This document shows positions 34,501-43,443 of a stretch of 56,321 nucleotides of DNA, in pieces (position 1 is the first letter of the stretch; the number at the start of each line of letters is the position of its first letter). Position numbers and translations under genes: made by a program. The stretch is from Zygnema cylindricum (Eukaryota; Streptophyta; Zygnematophyceae; Zygnematales; Zygnemataceae): NCBI GenBank assembly GCA_037447655.1, contig JBBHKE010001200.1, forward strand, positions 1 through 56,321, given 5' to 3'. A model generated the notes under the pieces. It was not told the origin of the DNA. It saw nothing but the letters and a program-made list of their open reading frames with translations, and made no database searches.

Positions 34501-34630
34501 TGTGGAGGGAATTCCCTCTCTCTCTTTTATGAGCAATAACAGTACTAAATGGGGTATGAAAAAAAATGGCCCGGAATGCTGGACATTTTTCAGTACTGGA
34601 CAATATGGGAGAAAGAATAAAGTTCCTCAG
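25559..34630 (+). CDS. Renalase-like FAD/NAD(P)-binding oxidoreductase, 3' incomplete
   Basis: Recognised exons are 25559-26696, 29049-29324, 30041-30167 (copy 32070-32196), 32923-32984 (copy from 30939) and 34388-34630. The protein begins MEAPILIQN, possibly with a plastid-targeting N terminus, passes an RGG-rich stretch, and reaches the dinucleotide fold VAIIGGGISGIVCSLTL near the end of exon 1. GKHGLGGRMATR, FDHAAQFFTA, RRPVWISHL, VVIAHNGKCANRLLAP, ELSAIWALMAAF and ECWTFFSTGQYG follow across the joins. This matches the plant FAD/NAD(P) oxidoreductases of the renalase/amine-oxidase type. The exons from 29049 on join in phase. Within exon 1 the N-terminal frame and the Rossmann frame differ by one base inside a GA-rich tract, so there is either an unmodelled intron or a frameshift. 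The expected C-terminal exons (including a GDWL-type segment) were not found up to the window end. Substrate unknown. Confidence 0.8.
26000..26520 (+). repeat. GA-rich tract inside exon 1 of the oxidoreductase
   Basis: A purine tract on the plus strand encodes Arg-Gly-Gly runs first in one frame (to the stop at 26297) and then in another (26300-26480). It is either a low-complexity protein region with a length change or a purine-rich intron. Possible donors include GTACGG at 26007. Confidence 0.6.
27928..28152. mobile_element. TA-duplicating MITE (short form), copy F
   Basis: The left end CACCATGAATAGTCATTAG has TA at 27926-27927; the right end is TAATGATTCACGGTG. The 225-bp element lies in intron 1 of the oxidoreductase gene. 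The right flank is TG rather than TA, so one flank has mutated. Confidence 0.75.
28846..28935 (+). pseudogene. Degenerate duplicate of oxidoreductase exon 2
   Basis: GGACGAATCACC, GAAGGAGACCAAGAGTTAG, GATCACGTGGCTCAGTTTTT and GCCGTAGATTCT line up with exon 2 at 29067-29156, with substitutions and a TAG in frame. It sits about 220 bp upstream of the real exon and has no obvious acceptor. Confidence 0.8.
29385..30995 (+). repeat. ~2-kb tandem duplication, copy 1 (with exons 3 and 4)
   Basis: The segment from TTGATTTTTTGTTTGGTTGC (29394) through exon 3 (30041-30167) and exon 4 (from 30939) recurs 2,029 bp downstream almost unchanged over the first half. It contains a minisatellite on AAATTGTGGAGACAAAACT (29740-30010), a TTAAGATGTTTATA repeat (30200-30540) and a CT tract. 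Exon 4 here has lost the donor kept in copy 2: the base run after GTGGCCAAAC changes into the GA tract. Confidence 0.88.
30996..31395. repeat. GA-rich tract between the duplicated segments
   Basis: A purine microsatellite (GGGAGAGAAGG type) following copy 1 of exon 4. It is non-coding and equivalent in position to the G/GA tract that starts the intron after copy 2 of exon 4. Confidence 0.75.
31415..33150 (+). repeat. ~2-kb tandem duplication, copy 2 (with exons 3 and 4)
   Basis: Exon 3 copy 32070-32196 differs from copy 1 by a single synonymous AAC/AAT change. Exon 4 copy 32923-32984 ends CAGATGAAG|GTGGGG, giving Gln-Met-Lys in phase with exon 5, as expected for the family. The minisatellite and TTAAGATG repeats of copy 1 are repeated in the same order. 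Confidence 0.9.
33151..33495. other. Intronic AT-rich sequence
   Basis: Contains two copies of a roughly 100-bp segment with CTATTACTTTATAATCATAATA (about 33256 and 33351). No exon recognised. Confidence 0.5.
33498..33714. mobile_element. TA-duplicating MITE (short form), copy H
   Basis: The right end CACTAATAGCGGTACACGGTG is followed by TA. The left end is degenerate near 33498. An inner inverted pair, TTTTCTCCGTACACAC and GTGTGTACGGAGAAAA (33546-33663), frames a core shared with the element at 13311. It lies in the intron before exon 5 of the oxidoreductase. Confidence 0.65.
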
Positions 34631-35280
34631 GTTCGTTTCTTTTCTCTCTCTCTCCCTCTCTCTATCTCTTTCTCTCTCACTGTATCTCTCTCTCTCCAAT
34701 TCTCCCTCATCTCTTTCTTCCTCCCCCTCTCTGTCCCGCCGTCCCTCCTCGCTCTAACTACTCCCCCTCTCTGTGTCTCCGTCGCTTCATCTCTTTCCAT
34801 CTTTTTTTCCCACTCTCTCCTTGTCCCTCTCCCTATCCCTCTCTCTATCTCTCCCCCTCCCTTTATTTTTTGGATTTGAGAAAATGTTTAACTTTCCTTG
34901 TCCCAAAAAACCTTTAAATTTCTAATAATTTTGTGATATTTTGCCGGAAATTTTTAAATAAATGTTGTTTATATTCCCCATCTCCTTTTTTTTTTATCCT
35001 CAAATGCCGTAAAAACTTAACAAAAAAAAGGTCAAATAAAATTCATTTTTTTTCCGTTTTTTTTTTTCCCTCTGGTTCAAGATATGTTCAATGTGGAATA
35101 TTATATTGGAGCATATAACCTAAGCCAAAAAAAATAAATAAAAGTAAAGCAAAAATGAAAATCAAACTATATTAAAAAAATTTGAGATATATGAACTTCT
35201 AACTTTCTAAAAAGAGGAAGCAAATGTCTTGCTACATAAATAAATAAATAAAAAGCATGAAAATATTGGTAAAACAAATG
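34631..35280. other. Presumed oxidoreductase intron, start
   Basis: The donor CAG|GTTCGT at 34631 opens a CT-rich stretch (to 34860), then AT-rich sequence. A segment with GGTTCAAGATATG and GGAGCATATAACCTAAGCC (35077-35135) recurs in diverged form at 35801-35850. Confidence 0.5.
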
Positions 35281-35329
35281 GGATTTATTCGCAATAGTTA
35301 TAACCATTAATCATTCACCGAGAGCAACA

Positions 35330-35760
35330 GAAAACATTTAACATTGGACATTAATCACTAATCATTCGACATCAAACATTAAACATTAGACATGAAACAT
35401 TGGACACTGGACATTGGACATAAAACACTGAATTTTGGACGTTTAACATTAAGCATTGAACATTTTGCATTTAATATGGATCATTTAGACATTTAACTTT
35501 CAAGACAACGAACAACAGACATGGAACATGGAACACTAGACATTGGACATTGAACATTGAACATTGAAAATTGAAAATAATGATCATTGCATGTATGTTG
35601 AACATAGAACATCGAACATTGGGCGTGGAAAATTGAACTAGAAAAATGAAAACATACAACATTGAACATAGAACAGTGAACATTGAAGACTAGGCTGAAC
35701 ATTTAACATTTGACAATTAACATTGAACACTGGATATTGGACAATAGACATTGAAAAATA
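35330..35760. repeat. 8-16 bp minisatellite, ACATTGAACATTGAAC type
   Basis: About 45 degenerate copies of an 8-bp word (ACATTGAA, ACATTGGA and similar) fill the region between two diverged copies of a GGTTCAAG-GGAGCATA segment. Confidence 0.85.
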
Positions 35761-36180
35761 AATAAAATCCATTTTGTTTTTACTTTTTTTTCCCCCCCTC
35801 AGGTTCAAGGTGGAGCATACATGTCGTAGCATATAAGGAAAGCCAAAAAAAAAAAAAAGAAAGTAAAAAAGAAAACAAAATCTTTAAATTGGCGTTTTCT
35901 TCAAGCAAGATTTTTGAAATATATGAACTTATTACTTTCTTAAAAGAGGAAATATAAGTCGCAAAAATGCAAATAAATAAATAAACAAAAAAAAAGACAT
36001 GAAAATATTGGTAAAAAAGACATGTTTTTTTCCATTCTTTTGCATCACAAAGCACTTTTACTTTAGATACTTATTCGTATTTGTTTAACCCTAAAAAACC
36101 CTAAAAACCATTTTATTTTTATTATGTGGGATAAAAAACCCAAAAAATACAAAAAACCAAAAAAAAGGCTAAAAAATATC
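35761..36180. other. Gene-free AT-rich stretch
   Basis: Contains the second copy of the segment at 35077 and A/T runs. No gene seen. Confidence 0.45.
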
Positions 36181-36610
36181 TAGGATAAATAAAAATAAAC
36201 ACCTATATTACATGTAAATTTTAGGATTAATCAAGGAAAACACGTATGCTCCATTCTATTTACAAGATAAATCACGTAGATCTGTGTGCTTTGTGAGTTC
36301 TAGGATAACTCAAGGGAATGGCCTACTTCTATGTGAGCTGTAGGATAAGTCATGGGTGCATTACATGTGAGTTATAGGATAAAATAGCGGAATAACTTAC
36401 GTTTTATATGATTTGTAGAATAAATCAAGGGAAACATTTATATTTCTAGTGAGTTGTAAATATGTCAAGGGAAACACATGCGTTTTTTGTAAGTACGACA
36501 AATCAAGGAATCACTTGCGTTCCATGTTTGTTCTAGGATAAAATAAGGGAAAATCCTACATTCCATGTGAATCGGAGTATAAATCAAGGGAAACACTTTT
36601 CTCAAGAGTG
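36180..36610. repeat. ~55-bp degenerate tandem repeat
   Basis: About seven diverged units contain TGTGAGTTCTAGGATAAATC and CAAGGGAAACAC words. Non-coding. Confidence 0.65.
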
Positions 36611-37273
36611 ATATTGACTTAGCGCAAAAGATTACATAAGGAAGTGCAAAAACGTGTAGAATTTGTACAAACTTGTTACGAGTTGAATGCAAGCAATATT
36701 GACTGCTTTTGACTTTTGGAAAATGACGCTTTTGTTTCTTTTAAAGTTTTGAGATGTCGTTGCAGCAAATTCAAAAGAAAACACTAAAAATGCTTGATAC
36801 AAATTTTGATAGGCTATAGTGTGAAAACCGCAACTTGTTGCTTAAAAAAGTAACAGTTTGCTTCTATATTGTGTTCCAACCAAATATGTTTCCAAAAAAA
36901 TGTTTTTTTTTTATTATTGAGTATGTGTGGTTGGTGCCTTTAGCCAATTGAAGGCGTAGAAGTGGAAGCCATAATAAGAAGTGCAGGAGTTGTCAAACTC
37001 AAAGGTAAGGACAAAATGAAAAAGGAAACATCTAATGAACATCTAACGAAGTGTCCCTATAGTATCAAACAAGCGAGGAGTGCTAACTAAAAGTTAAGTG
37101 AGAAAAACAAAAGAGCAATAATAATTAATATGCAAATACGAAGTACTAAGGGGGTTTCATATGAAGTATTTAGTTCGGAATATTAACAAGACACAAAATT
37201 GGAGTGCAAAGCATTATGTTCAACAAACTTCCTCAATTTAAGACAGGTCTTGCAAAGTAGCGAAAAGGAGAGC
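36611..37273. other. Gene-free spacer
   Basis: A TTTAG|...|GTAAGG exon-like stretch at 36944-37004 is the only feature of note. Its translation matches neither the oxidoreductase family nor anything else I know. Confidence 0.4.
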
Positions 37274-37985
37274 TCAAAAGAAGCTCCATGTTAGGAAACA
37301 CGGATTGTTAAGTTTATTGTTGAGAATCGGGCGTCGGCCATTTTTGTAAAATTCTCTTTTGGCCGTTTGTTCAATGTGTTTTTGTGTGCTTCTGCTGTGT
37401 TGTGATTTTTCCATCGTTTCTTTTAGAAATTGAGGCTTGTGGAGGGCCTTCGTGAGGAATTCAACACTCTTATCACTATTAGGAATGTAGGGCAAGGGGT
37501 AGGTGGAGGAGATATAGAGGTTGGTGAAATGAATTCATATCCGTGTGCTAAGTGCACTGATGGTGCACCTTATTTTTCATGTGAGCTAAGCGGCCATAGG
37601 AATCAATAAATTTGCCTGGCAAAGGAAGAACATAGCTACCTTGGAGGCATGAGAAAATGGCCATGTACTCATCTTCTATAGAAGAGAGGGCCACTTCAAG
37701 CTGCTTGCGACAAGACTAAGAAATGAGAGAGTTACCAATAAAGAAACATGAGCTAGCAGTGGATCCTTATAACCAGCATAATCAAAGTCCACAAAATCCA
37801 TAAGCTCGAGAATGAAGGAAGGAGAGTAGGTAAGAAAAAGATCCTTCGCACCTTGGAGTTATTGAAGATACTCTTGGCACCCTGGAGATGAAAGGGAGGG
37901 GGCTATTTCAACAAGTGACTGAATTGAGCAATGGTAGGGGCAAGGTCAGGTCGGTCCGAATGCCAATGAGAGAGCGGTAGAGGGA
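37274..37985 (-). pseudogene. Copia pol 3' fragment (RNase H region)
   Basis: Read on the minus strand and allowing frame changes: YRSLIG near 37975, DFDYAGYKDP near 37780, LEVALSSIEDEYMAI near 37690, HHQCT-HTDM near 37560, and VEFLTKALHKPQF near 37450. These are the successive landmarks of a Ty1/copia RNase H domain and its C-terminal end. Multiple stops and frameshifts. No LTR seen next to it. Confidence 0.75.
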
Positions 37986-38829
37986 GAGGGAGGAGAAATT
38001 AAGCACTAAGACGAGAAGAGATTGCACAACTAATGTGGGTAAGATATGGGTGGCAATCACTCATGGAAAGCTTTGACTACATCTTTAAAAAATTCCTGAG
38101 CGAGATGGATGGTACAATAAGGGGGATCTGTGATGACATCTACGCATCAGTAGAATTCTTTGTATTTGGTCCTTTATATGTATTTCAAGACAAGCGCGTC
38201 GGCCATACAACCTCAGCCGAGAGTGTCAAGGAGAGAAACAGGGCAAGCAAGGATGCGCTCACGTCGGCGAAGGTTAATAGTTCGAGGGGCGGAAGGAGGG
38301 AGAGGGAAAGGCGAGGGAGGACGAAAAAGGAAAAGGGAGGTGGTGGTCAAGGAAGGTTTGAAGAAGGTGAGATAAAAAACGCGAGTCTTCTTGAACGAAA
38401 CTCCCCTTCTCGTACTCAGAGATGTTTCCTCTCCTCCTCCACTTCCCCATTGCCCCGCTCAATCCGAGCCTCTATCTTCCAATCTCCTCTCAGTACTTTC
38501 ACCCACCGTTCTCCCATCTCTGGCCACACCTTCCCTTTCCCCTAACACTTGTGTCATTGTCACCCTCACCACGTCCACATTGGCATCTTGCCTGCAATCC
38601 CTGACGCTGATCTTCACCTTGACCATCTCAGATCCTTACTCACTTTTCCCCATCAATCTAGATGACCCCCTTGTCATTCCACCTGCCTCCACTGTGCCCG
38701 GCTCATCTTACAGCCCAGAAAAACGAAAGAATTTGGGCTGACAACGTCGCCAAACTCATGGCACCACCAACATTGCCACAGTCAACTCGTCCTTCTGTCT
38801 TTCTCTGCCACCATGGTCATTCTCTGCCA
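37986..38829. other. Unassigned sequence with an open frame of no known family
   Basis: A 170-codon plus frame (38033-38545) and overlapping frames cover a purine-rich then C-rich stretch. No domain is recognised. It may be more decayed copia sequence. Confidence 0.35.
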
Positions 38830-39190
38830 CCATGGTCAGTCGTGAAGCTGCTACCGACGCTGAGTTTCGCTCTTTACAACCAATGGCACGTGGAACTCAC
38901 CTCTCTTCCCCACCTCCAAATGGGTCTTACAAAGGAAAACCAAGGCCAATGGGACCCTCGACTGTTATAAAGCCCAGTTTGTCGGTCAGGGCTTCATATA
39001 AAAGAAAGACGTGCACCTCAACGAAACCTTTGCTTCGATATCCAAATTCACGTCTCCTCTTATCCTATTCCTTTTTGCCACCCGTGATTGGCACCTTCGT
39101 CGTATGGACGCCTTGACCGCTTTCCTTTATGGTGCCCTCGGTGAAGAAATTTCATACGACAACCTGAAGGTTGCATATCCTCAAGTGCGC
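38830..39190 (+). pseudogene. Copia reverse transcriptase fragment
   Basis: With one in-frame TAA the plus strand reads a NGTWNSP, KWVLQRKTKANGTLDCYKAQF, VGQGF and LNETFASISKFTS series, then RDWHLRRMDALTAFLYGALGEE. This is the N-terminal half of a Ty1/copia reverse transcriptase. The YVDD catalytic region is missing: the sequence passes directly into a GA tract at 39198. It faces the opposite way to the fragment at 37274. Confidence 0.8.
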
Positions 39191-39197
39191 ACCCATT

Positions 39198-39440
39198 ATA
39201 TGGGGGGGGTGGAGGGAGAGGAGGGGAGAGGGAAGGGGGTGGAAGGAAAGGAGGGGAGGAAGGAAAGGAGGGGAGGAAGGAAAGGATGGGATGAGAGAGG
39301 AGGGGAGTGGAGGAGAGGGGAGCAGAGGGGAGGGGGAAGAGGGAAGAGGGAGAAGGAGAGGGACGAAGGAGTAACTGGAATGTAAGAGGGAGAGGAGTAG
39401 GAGAGGGTGAGGGAGGGAGAGGGAGAGAGAGGACCCTGAA
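39198..39440. repeat. GA-rich microsatellite
   Basis: A purine tract with G, GGA and GAG runs. The frames crossing it are compositional. Confidence 0.85.
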
Positions 39441-39888
39441 AAGAAAAGATGTTTTCCTTAGTATTTTTTGGCGGGAAGGTGTTGTTTGACGTTTTTGAAT
39501 TTTGTACGGAATTAGGGTTAAAGGTATTTGGTTCCAAAAAGTACACATTAGTGTACTTTTTTGGGTGGAAAAAAAATAAAATACGATACGCTAAAACTGC
39601 CCATAAAAATTCAAAAAACATTTTTTTAGTCGTCCAAAAATGGAAATCAATTCGTCAATTTTGGAATCGACTCCCAAAAAAAAACGAATTTCGACGCGCC
39701 AAACCGCAGAAAGGAATCGCTTTTCACGTGGAAAAAACGTTTTTTCTATCGGAGAAATCCCACTTCTCACTGCTAAAAACCGGTTCGGCTCGGTTTAAAA
39801 AACGGGGCTAAATCGGTGCTAAACAGAAACAACGGCTCTTTGTACATTTTTAGTACCTCTTTTGTTAGCCAAAATTGAGCCAGCTGTT
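39441..39888. other. Gene-free spacer
   Basis: No gene or element ends recognised. The 120-codon frame at 39449-39811 has no known domain. Confidence 0.4.
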
Positions 39889-39896
39889 CTAAAAAG

Positions 39897-40736
39897 TAGT
39901 GTTGGGTATCAGGTAAATTCATATCGCGATAATTTCGATATTCGATATATCGCATATCGATCGAGCAGACTCCTCGATATATCATACCAAGACCAACACA
40001 AATCATCACGATATATAATATTTTTTTAAATTTAATATTTTATATTTTAATATAATATGTTATTTTAGCAAAAAAAACAAATTGTCTGATACGCCACATA
40101 CGGCGTGATTTTCGTTCCGTGACTCAAAGGTAGACGCCGCAAAATGTAACCGACAAAAAAATACAAATTCAGTAATTCATATGATTACTTATTTGGGGTA
40201 TAGTTACATGAGGAGGTATCTGTAATAGTACGGACATCAAAATTTTCGTATTACAGATGCCTCGGTTAACATCGCGTATCTTCTGTAAACAGGTTTTCAC
40301 ATTCATGTTTTGATTTGAGTGGTCATTGGAAGTTGACGATCAAATCTCTAAAATCGTTAAAGATTTGAGAACCGACCATTTTCGTATGGAAATCCGTACT
40401 TGCGTATTACGTACACGTACTTCGCAAGTGTACCGCGTCAATGTACCTCAAAGATCTCCTTCACTCTGTTGACTTTCAGGAAAAAACCGTATTTCTTTTC
40501 GGCAAAGACTTTACGGTCATCTTGTTCGAAGGCTCGTGACTTTGGAGACCTGTGAAAATTTTCATTTTTTTTTAAATGCCTGGATATATTGACGATACGA
40601 TATATTGGCGATATATTGGCTAAAAATCGCGATATTTTTATAATCGATGTATATTGAGGCGATATATCGATTATCGGGTACCTAAAAATTCGGTACATAT
40701 CGAATATCAGCAATTGGTCCTCGATACCCAACACTA
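39897..40736. mobile_element. hAT-type MITE, TAGTGTTGGG family, copy 3 (long)
   Basis: The inverted ends TAGTGTTGGGTATC and GATACCCAACACTA are flanked by a perfect 8-bp duplication CTAAAAAG (39889-39896, 40737-40744). At 840 bp it is more than twice the length of the copy at 4168, with an unrelated middle (about 40040-40560) between the TATCGATA-rich arms. Confidence 0.92.
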
Positions 40737-40784
40737 CTAAAAAGTATACTCTGATACTGCACATTTAACTTGTCGAACCGTATC

Positions 40785-40980
40785 GCATCTTATCGTATCA
40801 TATTCTCTTGTGTCATATTCTATTGTATCATATCCTATCGAATCATATCTTATCGTATTATATTCTATCAAATCATATTCTATCGTATCTATTTCTATTG
40901 TTTTATATTCTATTGTATCATATCCTATCGATTCATATCCTATCGTATTATATTATATCGAATCATATTCTATAAAAAGA
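40785..40980. repeat. 15-bp minisatellite, ATCATATTCTATCGT type
   Basis: About 13 units of a 15-bp word such as ATCATATTCTATCGT adjoin the 3' end of the minus-strand LINE. The same repeat occurs at 52670-52830, beyond the other end of the composite element. Confidence 0.88.
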
Positions 40981-41004
40981 TGCAGGATATATTAAAAAGC
41001 ACGA

Positions 41005-42384
41005 TGGTAAACCATCTGAGTCCGAGGGTACAAAAAGGGTGGCATGGCGGAAACTGAAAAACTACCAGCAGGGGAATAAAATAACAACACAACAAAAGCA
41101 AAAAGAAAACAACAAGGAAAATAAAGGCACCCAAACGCAAAATGAAAAGCACGGCAACTGACAAAACCAAAACTACAACCCCAACCCCAACCTAATTAAA
41201 TAACTACGAAAAGCAACCCCGTAAATCCCCCCATCCCGGGGGAGCACGTTGAGGGAGTTCCGGAACCCGGCGACGATCTATAACCGTAATAGTCGATCGG
41301 AGGAGAATAGAAGCTTGCACTCATTGTAAAGCCACAGATAAGTGTTGATGATAAAAAGAAGTAAGGACTGAAGAAGGAGGGCTCCCAGGTCCTCGGCGCT
41401 CGAAAGCACGTCGAGCGCAAGTAGAGAGAAACTTGTCCATTGCAACACCCGACAACCAAAGATCTCGACCGCCATTGGAATAAAGTCATCCATAGGGTCC
41501 TGGTGGGCATAATCACGCTCCTTCACCTTAGCGGCATCACGAGCCGCCACCCCAACATGTCGAGCCGCCTAACCAACAACTCTAGCTGAAGTAGGGTTCG
41601 CCAAAACAATATCAACGAAGATGCGACGGGCACCGTCAAGCAAATCAACACCGATCCGACGCTTGGGAATAATATGAGAAATCTCCCGAGGCACAGAAAA
41701 ACCCCCCTCTAAAGCGATAGTCGTAACCGCATCGCGAATACTGTCCTGCGCCTGGATCAAATCTCCCCCATGGGAGCAACCAAGCAAGTGGACACCATCG
41801 AGCCCCAAGACGCAACCACAAGCACAAACACAAGGCCAAGTAAAGGAGGATGGGGGAGGCCAAGGCGAAACCGGAGGGCAGTGGTGAATTGAGCCGGTGA
41901 GAATCGGAGAGTGGACAAAATCGGTGTACCCAAAAGTCAAGACCCAAAACCAACTCCACCACTAGAGAGAAGACGAGCACGTGAAGAATCGGAGGGAAGC
42001 GCATTGAGAAGGTCGGATTTAATGGCGGCAACAACCCGATCAGAAATCAATTCCTGGACACGCTCAACAGATTTTGTAACAAGGGTGGAGAAAATTGGCA
42101 CATCCACAAGGGCATGGGGAGGAAGAGAACGTGACGCGTCCAATAGAGATCGCTGGAAGGCGAACACACCGTCTGAAATTCGCGGAATAACAGTAGCTAG
42201 AACAAGGGTGTCCCCATCGAAGAAACGTGAAACAAGAGTGGAGACAATAAGACACCAACTTCCAAATAAGCAGCAGGAGCAACACGAGCAGTGGATAATA
42301 GACCCAACCCCCCAGTAGAGACAGAGAGGGATAGCTAAATGCAGGCCGATGGCCCACACTCGCGATCAAATGCCCCACGACCTA
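41005..42384 (-). pseudogene. LINE pol, C-terminal block (CCHC and nuclease-like) and 3'UTR
   Basis: The minus strand shows SVERVQELISDRVVAAIK and LPSDSSRARLLSSGGVGFGSW (about 42080-41940), then CVCACGC...VHLLGCSHGGD, a CCHC-type knuckle (about 41830-41770). IRDAVTTIALEGGF, a KRRIGVDLL block and FVDIVLANPT, VAARDAAKVKERDYA and DDFIPMAVEIFG (about 41470) follow. R-x-x-D...D-(V/I)-V...K-x(n)-Y resembles the PD-(D/E)XK restriction-like endonuclease of R2-type LINEs, though the first Asp is displaced by a frame slip or substitution here compared with the 2.6-kb copy. There are several frameshifts and a TGA early in the block. The 3'UTR extends to about 41000. Confidence 0.82.
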
Positions 42385-42389
42385 ACTGA

Positions 42390-43443
42390 TGTAGAAATTA
42401 ATGATCCATTTAAAGTATTTTCTAGGTCTAAATAAAAATATAGAAAGAAGCCGAGGCAGTCTACCTCTAACTTCTCTCTCCAACTCTCAAACTTGTCGCA
42501 CTTACTGGGAATTGGAGAGGGAGCTAGAGCCATGGCTACCTAGGCTAACCAGAAGTTTACAGGATTATATATTAGTTAGGGGTTTTATTACTAAAAAGAT
42601 ATGGTGCCGGCTACAGGATTTGAACCTTGTACCTACGGGCCGGCAGTCACATGGTAGACGGTAGCTTTAGCCGTTAAGTCTTCATCGAATGTTACGTAAT
42701 ATAGGGTATGATATTTATTTAAATGTTATTGAGTAGGAAAATTCATTTAACTATAACTGATTACGGGAGACATAGATCCATAATTGTAAAAGTACGGATA
42801 GCGGTACGGATAAGAAACCAATACCGCGCATTTGTTTCTTTATAGAAAAGAATATCGCACATGCATTTATTACGGCTACGATTAAATATGAATTTAATCA
42901 GACGGCCGGAATTAACGCCGAGATTGCGGAAGACGATTTCGGGGGTTTTTGGACATCGCCACATCGGACGACACGTGGCGAAATAACATTCGATTGCGGC
43001 ATCTCCGAGGATAACGGGAAAGAATCTGGACATACCACTTGTCGACATTTAGGCCATGTTGTACGATGTTCGTACTGAAAGTACACCGGCAACTGTACTT
43101 TTGTGTACGGAGCTGCATTCTGATTGGCTCCGTACATCAGTAGAAAGAGTCTGTGAGAGAGATACGACTTAGAAAAATTAGGAGATAGGACCCTCTCTCC
43201 CAGAGAGCTTCTGTACAAAAGGTCAACTTTGACCCTCCATAACTTACTGCTCAGGGAGCAAATTCAGAGATTATTTTTGCTATCGACTCAAGGGAGTCTT
43301 GTCTTCACAAGGGTGAAGTTAGTCAGAGTTTTTGTTTGCCAGGGTGGCAATTATTTTTGCTGAAACACAAAGGGGTCAGGGTTATCCTAGTGGCTTCTTG
43401 GAAGCTGTCCACTCTGAGGACTTATGGAGGTCTCAGAGTTTCA
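42390..43443 (+). repeat. 5' LTR of the copia element
   Basis: It begins TGTAGAAATTAATGATCC and ends GTCTCAGAGTTTCA, the canonical TG...CA. It carries an antisense tRNA-like segment at about 42603-42685 (GGATTTGAACC is the complement of a B box). The last 20 bases contain the ATG that opens the first gag frame. Confidence 0.93.
42603..42685 (-). promoter_or_regulatory. tRNA-like module inside the LTR (antisense)
   Basis: On the minus strand the LTR reads CTTAACGGCTAAAGC (A-box-like, as in plant tRNA-Arg CCTAATGGATAAGGC) and then GGTTCAAATCC (B box) about 45 bases later. The same module is in the 3' LTR (about 48010-48092) and in the solo LTR (51027-51102, where the A-box half reads CTTAACGGATAAGGC). 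It could be a fossil tRNA/SINE or an internal pol III promoter running against the element. Function is inference. Confidence 0.5.

Noticed and set aside
36944-37004. Possible next exon of the oxidoreductase (TTTAG|...|GTAAGG)
   Set aside because: One frame is open but its translation shows none of the family landmarks expected after the KVPQ of exon 5.
38033-38545. 170-codon frame as a host gene
   Set aside because: The second half is purine- and C-rich low complexity. The start matches no family, and the flanks are decayed copia pol.
42390-43443. Frames of 60-106 codons within the LTRs
   Set aside because: They recur in each LTR, show no domain, and lie in non-coding LTR sequence.
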